From: Niallia sp. FSL W8-0635
GTDB lineage: Bacteria > Bacillota > Bacilli > Bacillales > Cytobacillaceae
NCBI RefSeq assembly: GCF_038007965.1
Contig: NZ_JBBOYD010000001.1
Span: forward strand, 1,714,501 to 1,778,500
Length of the DNA: 64,000 nucleotides
Direction: 5' to 3'
Positions within the stretch are counted from its first letter, which is position 1, and each line of letters starts with the position of its first letter. A program made the position numbers and the translations under genes. Positions 17,461 through 26,135 of this stretch are shown piece after piece. The notes below the pieces were generated by a model, which was not told the origin of the DNA, searched no databases, and saw only the letters and a list, made by a program, of their open reading frames with translations.

Positions 17461-17593
17461 TAACGGGTTGCTTGGAGCCCAAACAGTATCTCTAGCGTGA
17501 TTTGAAGGGCAAGACATTGGTCTTGTTGTCCGCTGTAAATTCCAAAGGTTGCAAGACCTTACAAGCCCGTGACTTCAGTCGTGGGTTGTTGAC
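17461..17593 (+). mobile_element. Transposase-less IS200/IS605-type RNA-like relic in the dapH leader
   Basis: The stretch can fold into successive hairpins: GGCAAGAC/GTCTTGTT near 17509-17529, AAGGT/ACCTT near 17545-17560, and the terminal CCCGTGACT/AGTCGTGGG near 17566-17585, ending in GTTGTTGAC. This order and the terminal hairpin recall the 3' ends of IS200/IS605 elements, where TnpB guide RNAs are encoded. No tnpA or tnpB lies beside it. The identification is by resemblance only. Confidence 0.5.
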
Positions 17594-17623
17594 TGTTATA
17601 TATACATAATGGAGGTATAGTCT

Positions 17624-18334
17624 ATGAAAATGATGGATGCAAATGAAATTATTTCATTTATTCAAAATAGTACAAAATCTACACCAGTAAAAGTATATGT
17701 GAAAGGTGATTTATCTGCAGTTGATTTTGGAGAGAATGTTCAAACCTTTATCAGCGGAAATTCTGGTGTAGTTTTCGGAGAATGGACAGATATTCAAAGT
17801 GTAATCGAAGGAAATAAGGACAAAGTAACTGATTTTGTGATTGAAAATGATCGCAGAAATTCTGCTATTCCTTTATTAGACTTAAAGAATATTAAAGCTC
17901 GCATTGAGCCAGGCGCTATCATTCGTGATCAAGTAGACATTGGCGACAATGCGGTAATCATGATGGGTGCTGTTATTAATATCGGTGCAGTCATTGGTGA
18001 AGGCACTATGATTGATATGGGCGTTATTATGGGTGGACGAGCTACTGTAGGGAAGAACTGTCACATTGGTGCAGGCGCAGTATTAGCTGGTGTAATTGAG
18101 CCACCTTCTGCTAAGCCAGTAATCATTGAAGACGATGTATTAGTAGGTGCAAACGTAGTAATCGTAGAAGGCGTTACAGTAGGAAAAGGTTCTGTAGTTG
18201 CAGCAGGTGCAATCGTATTAGAAGATGTACCAGCAAACACATTAGTTGCAGGAGCTCCTGCACGTGTTGTTAAAGAAATTGATGATAAAACAAAATCAAA
18301 AACGGAAATTATGCAAGAGCTACGTCAACTATAA
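17624..18334 (+). CDS. dapH: 2,3,4,5-tetrahydropyridine-2,6-dicarboxylate N-acetyltransferase
   Basis: 236 residues, full length. A short N-terminal domain (about 1-85) is followed by a left-handed beta helix of hexapeptide repeats ([59 protein letters not shown]). The enzyme acetylates tetrahydrodipicolinate with acetyl-CoA, the first step of the acetyl branch to diaminopimelate for peptidoglycan and lysine. The start [12 protein letters not shown] follows a strong GGAGGT. The leader carries the IS-like relic described above. ykuR follows after a terminator-like hairpin. Confidence 0.95.
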   Translation: MKMMDANEIISFIQNSTKSTPVKVYVKGDLSAVDFGENVQTFISGNSGVVFGEWTDIQSVIEGNKDKVTDFVIENDRRNSAIPLLDLKNIKARIEPGAIIRDQVDIGDNAVIMMGAVINIGAVIGEGTMIDMGVIMGGRATVGKNCHIGAGAVLAGVIEPPSAKPVIIEDDVLVGANVVIVEGVTVGKGSVVAAGAIVLEDVPANTLVAGAPARVVKEIDDKTKSKTEIMQELRQL

Positions 18335-18343
18335 TTTTCAGTG

Positions 18344-18371
18344 AAAAGCGTGGAGAAAGCTCCACGCTTTT
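18344..18371 (+). terminator. Hairpin between dapH and ykuR
   Basis: AAAAGCGTGGAG and CTCCACGCTTTT pair around a short loop. The T run is short, so it may only partly stop transcription into ykuR. Confidence 0.65.
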
Positions 18372-18444
18372 GTTATAGAAGCAGAAAAACGCTTTCTAGT
18401 AGGTCATAGCTGATAGAAGACGAAAGGAAGAGTAGGGGATTTAT

Positions 18445-19572
18445 ATGGGGAATACGGTTGATTTAATCAAGATTCGCAGAGATTTGCATAAAATTCCAGA
18501 GCTTGGATTTAAAGAATTTAAAACACAGCAGTACTTACTCGAAAAAATACAAAGCTTGTCAAATGAGCGGGTAGAAATTAAAACATGGAAGACAGGAATT
18601 ATAGTTAAGGTTCATGGGATTAACCCAACGAAAACAATCGGATATCGTGCGGATATTGATGGCCTACCAATTGTTGAGGAAACGGAATTACCATTTCTAT
18701 CAGAGCACCCTACAGAAATGCATGCTTGTGGACATGATTTTCACATGACAATCGCTTTAGGGGTACTTGCTAATATAATGGAAGCTCCTCTTAAAGATGA
18801 TGTCGTGTTTATTTTTCAGCCTGCTGAAGAAGGACCGGGTGGAGCAGAACCTATGCTGCAAAGTAAAGAGCTTAAAGAATGGATGCCTGACATGATTTTG
18901 GCTCTTCACGTTGCTCCTGAATATCCAGTAGGTACGATAGCAGTAAAGCCAGGTTTGCTGTTTGCGAATACATCAGAGCTATTTATTGATTTAAAAGGGA
19001 AAGGTGGTCATGCGGCATACCCACATCTTACAAATGATATGGTGGTTGCAGCATGTAGCCTTGTAACACAGCTACAGTCTGTTGTATCCAGAAATATTGA
19101 TCCTCTTGATAGTGCAGTGGTGACTATCGGAAAAATTACTGGTGGAACAGTGCAAAATGTTATTGCTGAAAATGCGAGACTAGAAGGTACAATGCGTACT
19201 CTTTCAAGTGAAGCAATGGAAAAGGTGAAAAAACGAGTCCAATCCTTGGTAAAAGGAATCGAAATTGGCTATGACTGTCAATGTGCCATTGATTTCGGTA
19301 GTGGTTATTATCAAGTGTATAATAACGAGCTGTTAACAAGAGAGTTTATGGACTTTATCGAGCGCGAAACAGAAGCAAATCTGTTTGAATGCAAAGAAGC
19401 GATGACAGGTGAGGATTTTGGCTATATGCTAAAGGATATTCCAGGGTTTATGTTTTGGCTAGGTGTTGATTCTCCATATGGCTTACATCATAGTAAGCTT
19501 AATCCGAAAGAGGATGCTTTACAAGTAGCTGTAAATGTATTGACTGCTTATTTAACGAAAAAAGGGAATTAA
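18445..19572 (+). CDS. dapL: N-acetyl-diaminopimelate deacetylase (M20 family)
   Basis: 375 residues of the M20D metallopeptidase family. Metal-binding motifs are [10 protein letters not shown] near residue 90 and [14 protein letters not shown] near residue 130, and the dimerisation domain (about 175-290) contains [11 protein letters not shown]. The enzyme (B. subtilis ykuR, also called dapL) removes the acetyl group from N-acetyl-LL-diaminopimelate, completing the branch begun by DapH and PatA. The ATG follows GAAAGGAAGAGTAGGGG. The name dapL is also used elsewhere for an unrelated aminotransferase, which this is not. Confidence 0.9.
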   Translation: MGNTVDLIKIRRDLHKIPELGFKEFKTQQYLLEKIQSLSNERVEIKTWKTGIIVKVHGINPTKTIGYRADIDGLPIVEETELPFLSEHPTEMHACGHDFHMTIALGVLANIMEAPLKDDVVFIFQPAEEGPGGAEPMLQSKELKEWMPDMILALHVAPEYPVGTIAVKPGLLFANTSELFIDLKGKGGHAAYPHLTNDMVVAACSLVTQLQSVVSRNIDPLDSAVVTIGKITGGTVQNVIAENARLEGTMRTLSSEAMEKVKKRVQSLVKGIEIGYDCQCAIDFGSGYYQVYNNELLTREFMDFIERETEANLFECKEAMTGEDFGYMLKDIPGFMFWLGVDSPYGLHHSKLNPKEDALQVAVNVLTAYLTKKGN

Positions 19573-19624
19573 TTTTCTTTTCATATAAGTTGTCTTTATA
19601 AGTATGTTGCTTATTTGAAAATAG

Positions 19625-19669
19625 AAAGCTTACTGCTTTAAATTCGAATGAAAGCAGTAAGCTTTTTTT
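19625..19669. terminator. Terminator between ykuR and ykuT
   Basis: AAAGCTTACTGCTTT and AAAGCAGTAAGCTTTTTTT flank an 11-base loop. It sits between convergent genes and can act for ykuR; the A run on the left may serve ykuT. Confidence 0.82.
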
Positions 19670-19675
19670 GAAGCC

Positions 19676-20527
19676 TTAACTTTCTTTTTCCATTATAAAG
19701 GGAGCTTGAGGGAATTGAATTCCATTTTCATCAAGCGCTACTTTTGCTTCTTGTCTGATTAAGCGCTCCATTCCCCATTGCTCCATATTTTTTGTTTTTG
19801 CAATTATTCTTAATGTAATCGTATTTGGTCCTAAGCTTTGTATACCAATCAGACTTGGTCCATCTGTTATACTTTCGTTTTCGATGGCAATGCGTTCACA
19901 TACTTGTTGAAGTATTTCTAGAGTTCTCGTCAAATCATTATGAACTGAAATATCTATATCCACTAGAGCCTGCATTTCTCCACGGGAGTGATTACTGAGC
20001 TGCGTTATTTCTCGATTCGGGATAAAGTGTAAAGTGCCATCTACGGCGCGGATTTGTGTTGTTCTAAGCCCCACCTGTTCCACAGTACCTGAAAATTCTC
20101 CAACTGTAACCAGTTCCCCAACATCTAATTGTTTTTCTAATAGGATAAAAAAACCAGACACTAGGTCACTTACGAGTCCTTGAGCGCCGAAACCGACTGC
20201 TAATCCAATAATCCCTGCACCAGCTAATATTGCTGTAGCATCGATTCCTAGCAATTGGAGAATAGTAATAACGAGTATGAAGAATAGTACATAGGTAATT
20301 AGGTTATTAATTAAGCTTTCAAGTGTAAATGCTCTTCCTTGAGAGATGGAGTTTTTTTGAATATAGGTTTCAAATAATTTGTTTACTAGCTGCTTAGCCA
20401 TTTTTTTAATTAGAAGATAGCTCAGAAGGATAAGCAATATTTTTAATGCTAAGAGGGCAGTGTTTAAGAAGAATTCTCCCCATTGTATGGTTTGTATATA
20501 GGTTTGTAATTCGTTTAAATAGATCAT
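19676..20527 (-). CDS. ykuT: Small-conductance mechanosensitive channel (MscS family)
   Basis: 283 residues. Three membrane segments occupy about residues 18-110; the pore helix region TAILAGAGIIGLAVGFGAQG is the Gly/Ala-rich TM3 of MscS. The beta domain with LVTVGEFSGTVEQVGLRTT and the C-terminal alpha/beta domain follow. The family releases solutes under hypo-osmotic shock from the cytoplasmic membrane. Position after ykuR matches B. subtilis ykuT. The gene is monocistronic on the minus strand. Confidence 0.9.
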   Translation of the reverse strand: MIYLNELQTYIQTIQWGEFFLNTALLALKILLILLSYLLIKKMAKQLVNKLFETYIQKNSISQGRAFTLESLINNLITYVLFFILVITILQLLGIDATAILAGAGIIGLAVGFGAQGLVSDLVSGFFILLEKQLDVGELVTVGEFSGTVEQVGLRTTQIRAVDGTLHFIPNREITQLSNHSRGEMQALVDIDISVHNDLTRTLEILQQVCERIAIENESITDGPSLIGIQSLGPNTITLRIIAKTKNMEQWGMERLIRQEAKVALDENGIQFPQAPFIMEKES

Positions 20528-20654
20528 TTATGCTGTACTCCTTTTAGAAAAATTAACTAATCAAGTTTTATCGTTTTATTCCCTTATATGTATTTGATAA
20601 ACTATGGGTTATATTATATTTTTAGTGAGAAAAGAAAAGAGGGTAAATACTACT

Positions 20655-21110
20655 GTGAAAATAGGTGATTCATTCCCGAAATGGAGTGCTCCGACAATGT
20701 GGATTAATGGAGAAGCAAAGGAAATGGAAGAATGGGGAAATAAAGCAACTTTAATTCATTTTTGGTCTGTAAGCTGTTATTTTTGTAAAAGGGCTATGTC
20801 GGAATTAAATCAATACAGATATTATTATCAAGAAAAGCTGAACATTATCTCTGTTCATGTTCCTCGATCGGAACATGATTTGGACATTGAATTAGTGAAA
20901 AAAACGGCAGTGGAATATAAGTTAACACACTCCATTTATGTTGATCATGAATTTCAGTTAGCTAAAGCATTTTCGAATGAGTATGTTCCATCTTATTATT
21001 TGTTTGATCAGAATGGAAAATTACGATACTATCAGGCTGGTGGGACTAATTTGAAAATGTTGGATACTCGAATTAGTCGGGTATTAAATAGCCCAGTAAA
21101 TCTAACTTAG
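20655..21110 (+). CDS. ykuV: Thiol-disulfide oxidoreductase YkuV
   Basis: About 151 residues, a TlpA/ResA-like thioredoxin fold. LIHFWSVSCYFCKRAM carries the CxxC site, SVHVPRSEHDLD and NEYVPSYYLFDQNGK match YkuV closely, and no signal peptide is seen, so it is cytoplasmic as in B. subtilis. An upstream in-frame start at 20604 would add 17 residues not found in the family; GTG at 20655 with AGAGGGT about ten bases ahead was preferred, with some doubt. It probably acts as a reductant of protein disulfides. Confidence 0.85.
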   Translation: MKIGDSFPKWSAPTMWINGEAKEMEEWGNKATLIHFWSVSCYFCKRAMSELNQYRYYYQEKLNIISVHVPRSEHDLDIELVKKTAVEYKLTHSIYVDHEFQLAKAFSNEYVPSYYLFDQNGKLRYYQAGGTNLKMLDTRISRVLNSPVNLT

Positions 21111-21203
21111 TGAATATAGGTAGGAACCTTTTGACATGGAAAGGAAAGTATACCCACGCAGTGCCATTTAATGTTATAATTATGGCGTTTAATTAGATAA
21201 AGG

Positions 21204-21228
21204 AAAACTCCTTATTTAGGAGTTTTAT
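21204..21228 (+). terminator. Hairpin between ykuV and ktrC
   Basis: AAAACTCC and GGAGTTTT pair around a seven-base loop. The T run is part of the stem, so strength is uncertain. Confidence 0.5.
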
Positions 21229-21352
21229 CCCCACACTGATAAGATAGAATGTCAATTGGTGTTGACTTCTCGCTCAAAATTAAGTTTATTATGGGAGATA
21301 ATACTGCCTGTGATGCGAGAGGGAATTTTTACGATAGTTGGAGGATTATATA

Positions 21353-22012
21353 GTGAAAAGAGCATTTGCGGTTATTGGCTTAGGGAGATTTGGAGGCAGT
21401 ATTTGCAGAGAATTAACGGAACTAGGCATGGATGTAATGGTTATTGATAAAAGCGAAGAAAAAGTAAATGAATACGCAAATTTAGTTTCGCATGCAGTTG
21501 TTGGTAATGCAGTAGATGAAACAGTATTAAAAAGTCTTGGGATCCGTAATTTTGATCATGTTATTGTTGCGATAGGGGAGGATATTCAAGCAAGCATTTT
21601 AACAACCTTAATGCTAAAAGAACTTGGTGTGAAAAATATAACCGTCAAAGCACAAAATGATTATCATGAGAAAGTATTAAGTAAAATAGGAGCAGATGCT
21701 GTTGTACACCCCGAAAGAGATATGGGAAAAAGGATTGCCCATAATATTGTTTCTAATAATGTACTTGATTATTTAGAGCTCTCTGATGAACATAGTATTG
21801 TGGAAATTAAAGCTAGCCATAAATTAGATGGCCGTTCCATTATAGACTTAGATATTCGTGCGAGATATGGAATCACAATCGTTGCAATAAAAAGAGACAA
21901 GGAAATTATTGTTTCTCCACAGGCATCAGAACCAATAAGAGAAAAAGATATATTAATTGTTATTGGTGCAGATTCCGATATAAATCGCTTTGAAAAAAAA
22001 GTAATGTCTTAA
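21353..22012 (+). CDS. ktrC: Potassium uptake regulatory subunit KtrC (RCK protein)
   Basis: 219 residues. The RCK_N Rossmann domain starts FAVIGLGRFGGSICRELTE; HAVVGNAVDE and KAQNDYHEKVLSKIGAD follow; the RCK_C domain (about 135-219) has the segment IDLDIRARYGITIVAIKR that binds c-di-AMP in relatives. KtrC forms a cytoplasmic ring that gates the KtrD membrane channel and is inhibited by c-di-AMP. A TTG at 21338 extends the frame, but GTG at 21353 follows TTGGAGGATTAT and matches the family start. Its stop codon abuts the first 155-bp repeat. Confidence 0.93.
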   Translation: MKRAFAVIGLGRFGGSICRELTELGMDVMVIDKSEEKVNEYANLVSHAVVGNAVDETVLKSLGIRNFDHVIVAIGEDIQASILTTLMLKELGVKNITVKAQNDYHEKVLSKIGADAVVHPERDMGKRIAHNIVSNNVLDYLELSDEHSIVEIKASHKLDGRSIIDLDIRARYGITIVAIKRDKEIIVSPQASEPIREKDILIVIGADSDINRFEKKVMS

Positions 22013-22594
22013 AAGAAAAGCGAAGGGCACCCGTTTAGGCGCGTGTGGGGTGGAGCGGCCAATCCTGAGATAAAGGAAACACGGTGAACGTAAGTGAACC
22101 GATGTTGACTTATCGTAGGGAATGGACATGAAGCCCATCAGCGCCTGGTTGACCGGAGCTAGACAAAAAGAAAAGCGAAGGGCACCCGTTTAGGCGCGTG
22201 TGGGGTGGAGCGGCCAATCCTGAGATAAAGGAAACACGGTGAACGTAAGTGAACCGATGTTGACTTATCGTAGGGAATGGACATGAAGCCCATCAGCGCC
22301 TGGTTGACCGGAGCTAGACAAAAAGAAAAGCGAAGGGCACCCGTTTAGGCGCGTGTGGGGTGGAGTGGCCAATACTGAGATAAAGGAAACACGGTGAACG
22401 TAAGTGAACCGATGTTGACTTATCGTAGGGAATGGACATGAAGCCCATCAGCGCCTGGTTGACCGGAGCTAGACAAAAAGAAAAGCGAAGGGCACCCGTT
22501 TAGGCGCGTGTGGGGTGGAGTGGCCAATACTGAGATAAAGGAAACACGGTGAACGCTCGAGCCTATAAACAGTGGGCTCTCCAGAAATGGACAT
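22011..22594. repeat. Tandem array of a 155-bp repeat, four units
   Basis: Units start at about 22011, 22166, 22321 and 22476 with an exact 155-bp period. Units 1 and 2 are identical (GAGCGGCCAATCC); units 3 and 4 share two changes (GAGTGGCCAATAC). Unit 4 matches up to GAACG at 22555, then has 30 unrelated bases, then returns in register at AATGGACAT (22586-22594) before ending. Each unit carries AAAGGAAACACGGTGAACG. It lies between the convergent genes ktrC and rnjA and contains no plausible gene. Similar elements occur scattered in Bacillus genomes. Confidence 0.92.
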
Positions 22595-22612
22595 CTATAT
22601 TTTCTTAAACTT

Positions 22613-22660
22613 AAAAAAGGAGCTATTTGTTCAATTGCTGAACAAATAGCTCCTTTTTAT
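22613..22660. terminator. Bidirectional terminator before rnjA's 3' end
   Basis: AAAGGAGCTATTTGTTCA and TGAACAAATAGCTCCTTT form a long perfect stem with A and T runs on either side; it can end both rnjA (minus) and any transcript through the repeats. Confidence 0.88.
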
Positions 22661-22667
22661 TATCCTG

Positions 22668-24335
22668 TTACACTTCCATAATAATAGGAAGAATCATTGG
22701 TCTACGTTTTGTTTTTTCGTAAAGGAATGGTGAAATCGTATCAATAATTTCATTCTTGATTTCAGACCATTGCGTCGTTTTGCGTTCCATTACTTTATTT
22801 AGATGCTTGCTAATTAAGTTTTGAGCATCGTTTATTAAATCGCCAGACTCACGCATGTACACAAATCCTCTTGAAATAAGATCTGGTCCAGCTGCGATTC
22901 TAAAGTCTGTCATATTAATGCTTACAACAACAACCACTAAGCCTTCTTCTGAAAGGATTCGACGGTCGCGTAATACGATATTGCCTATATCTCCAATTCC
23001 GCTTCCATCAATATAAACATTACCGGATGGGATTTTACCAGCAACCTGCGCTGTATCACTTGAAAGGGCCAATACTTCACCATTATCCATGATAAAGCAG
23101 TTTTCCTCTTTCACGCCACAGTCAACAGCTGTTTGCGCATGCGTCTTTTGCATTCTAAATTCACCATGGATTGGCATAAAGAATTTAGGCTTAATTAATC
23201 GAAGCATTAGCATTTGTTCCTGCTGTCCACCATGTCCAGAAGTATGAATATTGCTAAGCGGTCCAGAAATAACTTCTGCGCCAGCTCTAAAAAGCATATT
23301 AATTGTTTTGTTTACACTTAGTGTATTTCCTGGTACAGGGTTAGAAGAGAACACAACTGTATCACCAGGGATGATTTGGATTTGTCTATGTGTTCCATTT
23401 GCGATTCTGGAAAGAGCAGCCATAGGTTCCCCTTGACTTCCTGTACAAAGAATCACCACTTGATTAGCAGGCAATCGATTAATTTGCTGAGGATCAACAA
23501 AGGTTTCTTTTGGCGCTTTTATAAAACCAAGCTCCAAACCAATATTGATGGCAGCCTCCATGCTTCGTCCAAATACAGCTATTTTACGACCAAATTCTAC
23601 CGCAGCGTCTGTTACTTGCTGTAATCGATAAATATTGGATGCAAAAGTAGCGAAAATCAATCGTCCATCTGCTTTTATAAATATATCATGAATGCTTTTT
23701 CCAACTTTTTTCTCGGACATTGTGAAATTTGGAACTTCACTATTTGTACTGTCTGATAATAAGCATAGTACGCCTTCTTTACCGATTTCCGCCATCTTTG
23801 TTAAATTGGCAGGTTCTCCAACCGGTGTAAAGTCAAATTTGAAATCTCCAGTATGCACGATGTTTCCAGGTGGTGTTTTTACAACAATACCATAGGAATC
23901 TGGAATACTATGAGTGGTTCTAAAGAAGGAAACGGATGTTTTTCTAAATTTAATCACATCATCTTCTTGAATTTCATGCATTGTAGTTTGACGTAATAAT
24001 CCGTGTTCTTCAAGTTTGTTTCGAACAAGGGCTAATGCCAATTTCCCTCCATAAAGAGGAATATTAACTTGTCTTAAAAGGTAAGGAATACCACCAATAT
24101 GATCTTCGTGACCATGCGTGATAAATAAGCCTTTAATTTTGTCTACGTTCTTCTCTAAAAATGTATAATCAGGAATAACATAGTCAATTCCTAAAAGCTC
24201 GTCCTCCGGGAATTTAATTCCAGCATCAATTAAAATGATTTCATCTTGAAACTGGACAGCGTAGGTATTTTTGCCGATTTCCCCTAGTCCACCTAAGGCA
24301 AATACAGCAGTTTGATCATTTTTTACAAATTTCAT
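22668..24335 (-). CDS. rnjA: Ribonuclease J1
   Basis: 555 residues, the RNase J1 length. The metallo-beta-lactamase motif is [17 protein letters not shown] near residue 72; [10 protein letters not shown], the beta-CASP block [14 protein letters not shown], the [14 protein letters not shown] segment and [13 protein letters not shown] motif [11 protein letters not shown] follow, with a C-terminal dimerisation domain. The enzyme is a 5'-to-3' exonuclease and endonuclease of mRNA decay. It is translationally coupled to rpoY: the TAA of rpoY and the ATG of rnjA share one base (TAATG). Confidence 0.96.
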   Translation of the reverse strand: MKFVKNDQTAVFALGGLGEIGKNTYAVQFQDEIILIDAGIKFPEDELLGIDYVIPDYTFLEKNVDKIKGLFITHGHEDHIGGIPYLLRQVNIPLYGGKLALALVRNKLEEHGLLRQTTMHEIQEDDVIKFRKTSVSFFRTTHSIPDSYGIVVKTPPGNIVHTGDFKFDFTPVGEPANLTKMAEIGKEGVLCLLSDSTNSEVPNFTMSEKKVGKSIHDIFIKADGRLIFATFASNIYRLQQVTDAAVEFGRKIAVFGRSMEAAINIGLELGFIKAPKETFVDPQQINRLPANQVVILCTGSQGEPMAALSRIANGTHRQIQIIPGDTVVFSSNPVPGNTLSVNKTINMLFRAGAEVISGPLSNIHTSGHGGQQEQMLMLRLIKPKFFMPIHGEFRMQKTHAQTAVDCGVKEENCFIMDNGEVLALSSDTAQVAGKIPSGNVYIDGSGIGDIGNIVLRDRRILSEEGLVVVVVSINMTDFRIAAGPDLISRGFVYMRESGDLINDAQNLISKHLNKVMERKTTQWSEIKNEIIDTISPFLYEKTKRRPMILPIIMEV

Positions 24336-24547
24336 TATTCAATCTCCAATACTGTAAAGTCTTCGTTTAGTTGTTCATATTCTAAGAATGCACCTTCTAC
24401 ACGAGTTATAAACTCGATATTATATGGTTTTTCTGCCAATTTTGTTCTAACATCTCTTTCAGATACACCTTTCACATAAATGGTTCTTGTATTTTCTCTT
24501 ACTGGTACCTCTGTTTTTAAATCTTGAAAATATACTTTGAATATCAT
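24335..24547 (-). CDS. rpoY: RNA polymerase epsilon subunit RpoY
   Basis: 70 residues (69 in B. subtilis). The protein starts [19 protein letters not shown] and ends FTVLEIE, and is a small acidic alpha/beta protein. The epsilon subunit binds near the downstream DNA side of RNA polymerase and has been linked to phage resistance and stalled polymerase removal. A frame from 24568 exists, but the ATG at 24547 follows AAGGAGCG at normal spacing. It forms an operon with rnjA, as in all bacilli. Confidence 0.92.
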   Translation of the reverse strand: MIFKVYFQDLKTEVPVRENTRTIYVKGVSERDVRTKLAEKPYNIEFITRVEGAFLEYEQLNEDFTVLEIE

Positions 24548-24737
24548 TGTAATTCGCTCCTTAATCATTTGTATCTAAAATTTATTATATAAAAAAATAA
24601 CATGTTTTTCATGTTTTTTCTTTTAATAGCAATCGTTATCAATCAATGGTTGGATAGAAAAGTAACTATAGTATGTACATTACCCACTAGGAAATGATTA
24701 TAAAATAAAAGGTCAGACTCATCTCCACTCAACTTGT

Positions 24738-24767
24738 AAATATAGTGGTATAATAACCACTATATTT
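24738..24767. repeat. 30-bp palindrome
   Basis: AAATATAGTGG and CCACTATATTT flank TATAATAA. No T run follows on either strand, so an operator or an mRNA 3' hairpin of the small minus-strand ORF is as likely as a terminator. Two copies of GGTCAGAC flank it at about 24711 and 24786. Confidence 0.55.
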
Positions 24768-24813
24768 AATAAAGCGTGGCATAGGTCAGACCATAAAAAT
24801 ACCCTTCAATTTT

Positions 24814-24885
24814 TTAAGCTATTGTTTTTTTACGCAGTAAATCTTTCCACTGTTTTAAAAGCTTTTTTCTTAGCTTCTTTAACAT
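24814..24885 (-). CDS. 23-residue highly basic amphipathic peptide
   Basis: ATG at 24885 is preceded by AAGGAGATGATCC, one of the strongest ribosome binding sites in the window. The peptide starts MLKKLRKKLLKQWKDLLRKK: eight Lys and two Arg against one Asp. On a helical wheel the Leu and Trp residues at 2, 5, 9, 10, 13, 16 and 17 fall on one face of about 140 degrees. A TTTACT-N16-TAAAAT promoter is visible just upstream on the minus strand. I do not recognise the family. A small basic regulator of the Fbp kind or a membrane-active peptide are possibilities. Confidence 0.6.
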   Translation of the reverse strand: MLKKLRKKLLKQWKDLLRKKTIA

Positions 24886-25358
24886 AGTGGATCATCTCCT
24901 TAATTCTATTTTAAACCATTCTTGTACAAAGTAAAGTCATCTTCTCATTTTATATATCTTTTTGTAAAAAAATAGTTTTTTGAGATGTTGTTTTTGACTG
25001 ATTTTTCTATTTAAATTGAAAGTGATTTTACATAATCTATTTAACAGTGAATGGTTCGTTCATTTTATCAGGCTATTTTCAAAGTGGAAACGATGATAAT
25101 TATCACATTCTAGATGAAAATGCCTTTTATATTAATAGTATATGCTTTTTTTTGTAGGATTCTCATGGATAATGTTGGTAATTGTAAAATAGGCTTTAGC
25201 TTAAATGGTTTTTTAAAGAAAGCTGATTAAGAGGGGGAATATCTAGACCGAATTCTAACCTATTTTCATTGCATTTTGAAGAAAAGAGGAAGGGGAAGGC
25301 TCGAAGATTTATGTTGTAAATGATCGAACCCAAAAAAGAAGGATTGGGAAGTTTAAGC
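24886..25358. other. Intergenic region between the basic peptide ORF and def
   Basis: 473 bp, AT-rich, without a convincing gene. It holds the palindrome TGATAATTATCA at 25094-25105, which resembles a shortened Fur-type operator, and an isolated AGAGGGGG near 25230 that is followed by no start codon. Confidence 0.35.
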
Positions 25359-25913
25359 TTATCTTTCTACAGGGATTGCATTATCAATAGGAAGAAACGG
25401 ATCATTTTCATTAATATGGTCATAAAACATGACACCATTTAAATGATCGATTTCATGTTGAAACACAATAGCCACCAGGCCTTTAAGGCGTAGTTTCACA
25501 TCTTTTCCATCCAAATCGATTCCTTTTACCGTGATTCTTGCGTATCTTGGTACAAATCCAGGAATGGCTTCGTCTACAGAGAGACAGCCTTCTCCTGTAG
25601 TTAAATAGGCTTTTTCTACCGAATGGCTAATGATTTTAGGATTAAAAAGCCCATAGCTATATTGCTTGCCATTTTCATCTTTAACGTGCACCGCAATCAT
25701 GCGTTTTGAAACATTTATTTGTGGGGCAGCTAATCCTACACCACCTCTTAAGCCATACTTTTCCGCAATTTCGGGATCTTGACTATTTATTACATATTCA
25801 AGCATGCTTTTCAAAATATCTTTTTCTTCTTGACTTGGTGGCATGGTAACTTCCGCAGACACTTTTCTTAATGTCGGATGGCCATCGCGAATAATATCTT
25901 CCATTGTAATCAA
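25359..25913 (-). CDS. def: Peptide deformylase
   Basis: 184 residues, the longer type 2 deformylase of Gram-positive bacteria. All three motifs are present: GVGLAAPQI near residue 59, EGCLSVDEA near residue 110 with the metal-binding Cys, and [10 protein letters not shown] near residue 155 with the two His and catalytic Glu. It removes the formyl group from nascent proteins. The start is a TTG ([13 protein letters not shown]) that fits the B. subtilis DefB (YkrB) N-terminus and lies about seven bases after AGGAAGTG; an ATG three codons later is less well placed. Confidence 0.94.
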   Translation of the reverse strand: MITMEDIIRDGHPTLRKVSAEVTMPPSQEEKDILKSMLEYVINSQDPEIAEKYGLRGGVGLAAPQINVSKRMIAVHVKDENGKQYSYGLFNPKIISHSVEKAYLTTGEGCLSVDEAIPGFVPRYARITVKGIDLDGKDVKLRLKGLVAIVFQHEIDHLNGVMFYDHINENDPFLPIDNAIPVER

Positions 25914-26135
25914 AAATAATCACTTCCTTGTATCTGTCTATAAAGTAGTCTAACAGAGAAAGAATAAAAAGTTAATATAAGAGAATAGTACTTTATGCAA
26001 CAAGATAATTATATATACCTATAATATATTACAGGACAAGCTAATATGTTTATTATATATATTAGTTATCAGCCAACCGTTATTGTAAAAATACAGAAGA
26101 ATCGATATAGTTATAAGAAAGTGAGGAGGAAACAG

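Noticed and set aside
17461..17593. Lysine riboswitch ahead of dapH
   Set aside because: The conserved core words of the lysine riboswitch are missing, and the end matches an IS200/IS605-type hairpin instead.
21256..21447. Plus-strand ORF of 63 codons overlapping the ktrC start
   Set aside because: It overlaps the well-supported ktrC start in another frame and has no ribosome binding site.
22011..22594. Regular repeats that might be a CRISPR array
   Set aside because: The whole 155-bp unit repeats without unique spacers, and no cas gene is present.
25094..25105. TGATAATTATCA as a Fur box
   Set aside because: It lacks three central bases of the 7-1-7 Fur pattern and lies 210 bases from the nearest start, so I list it only as a hint.
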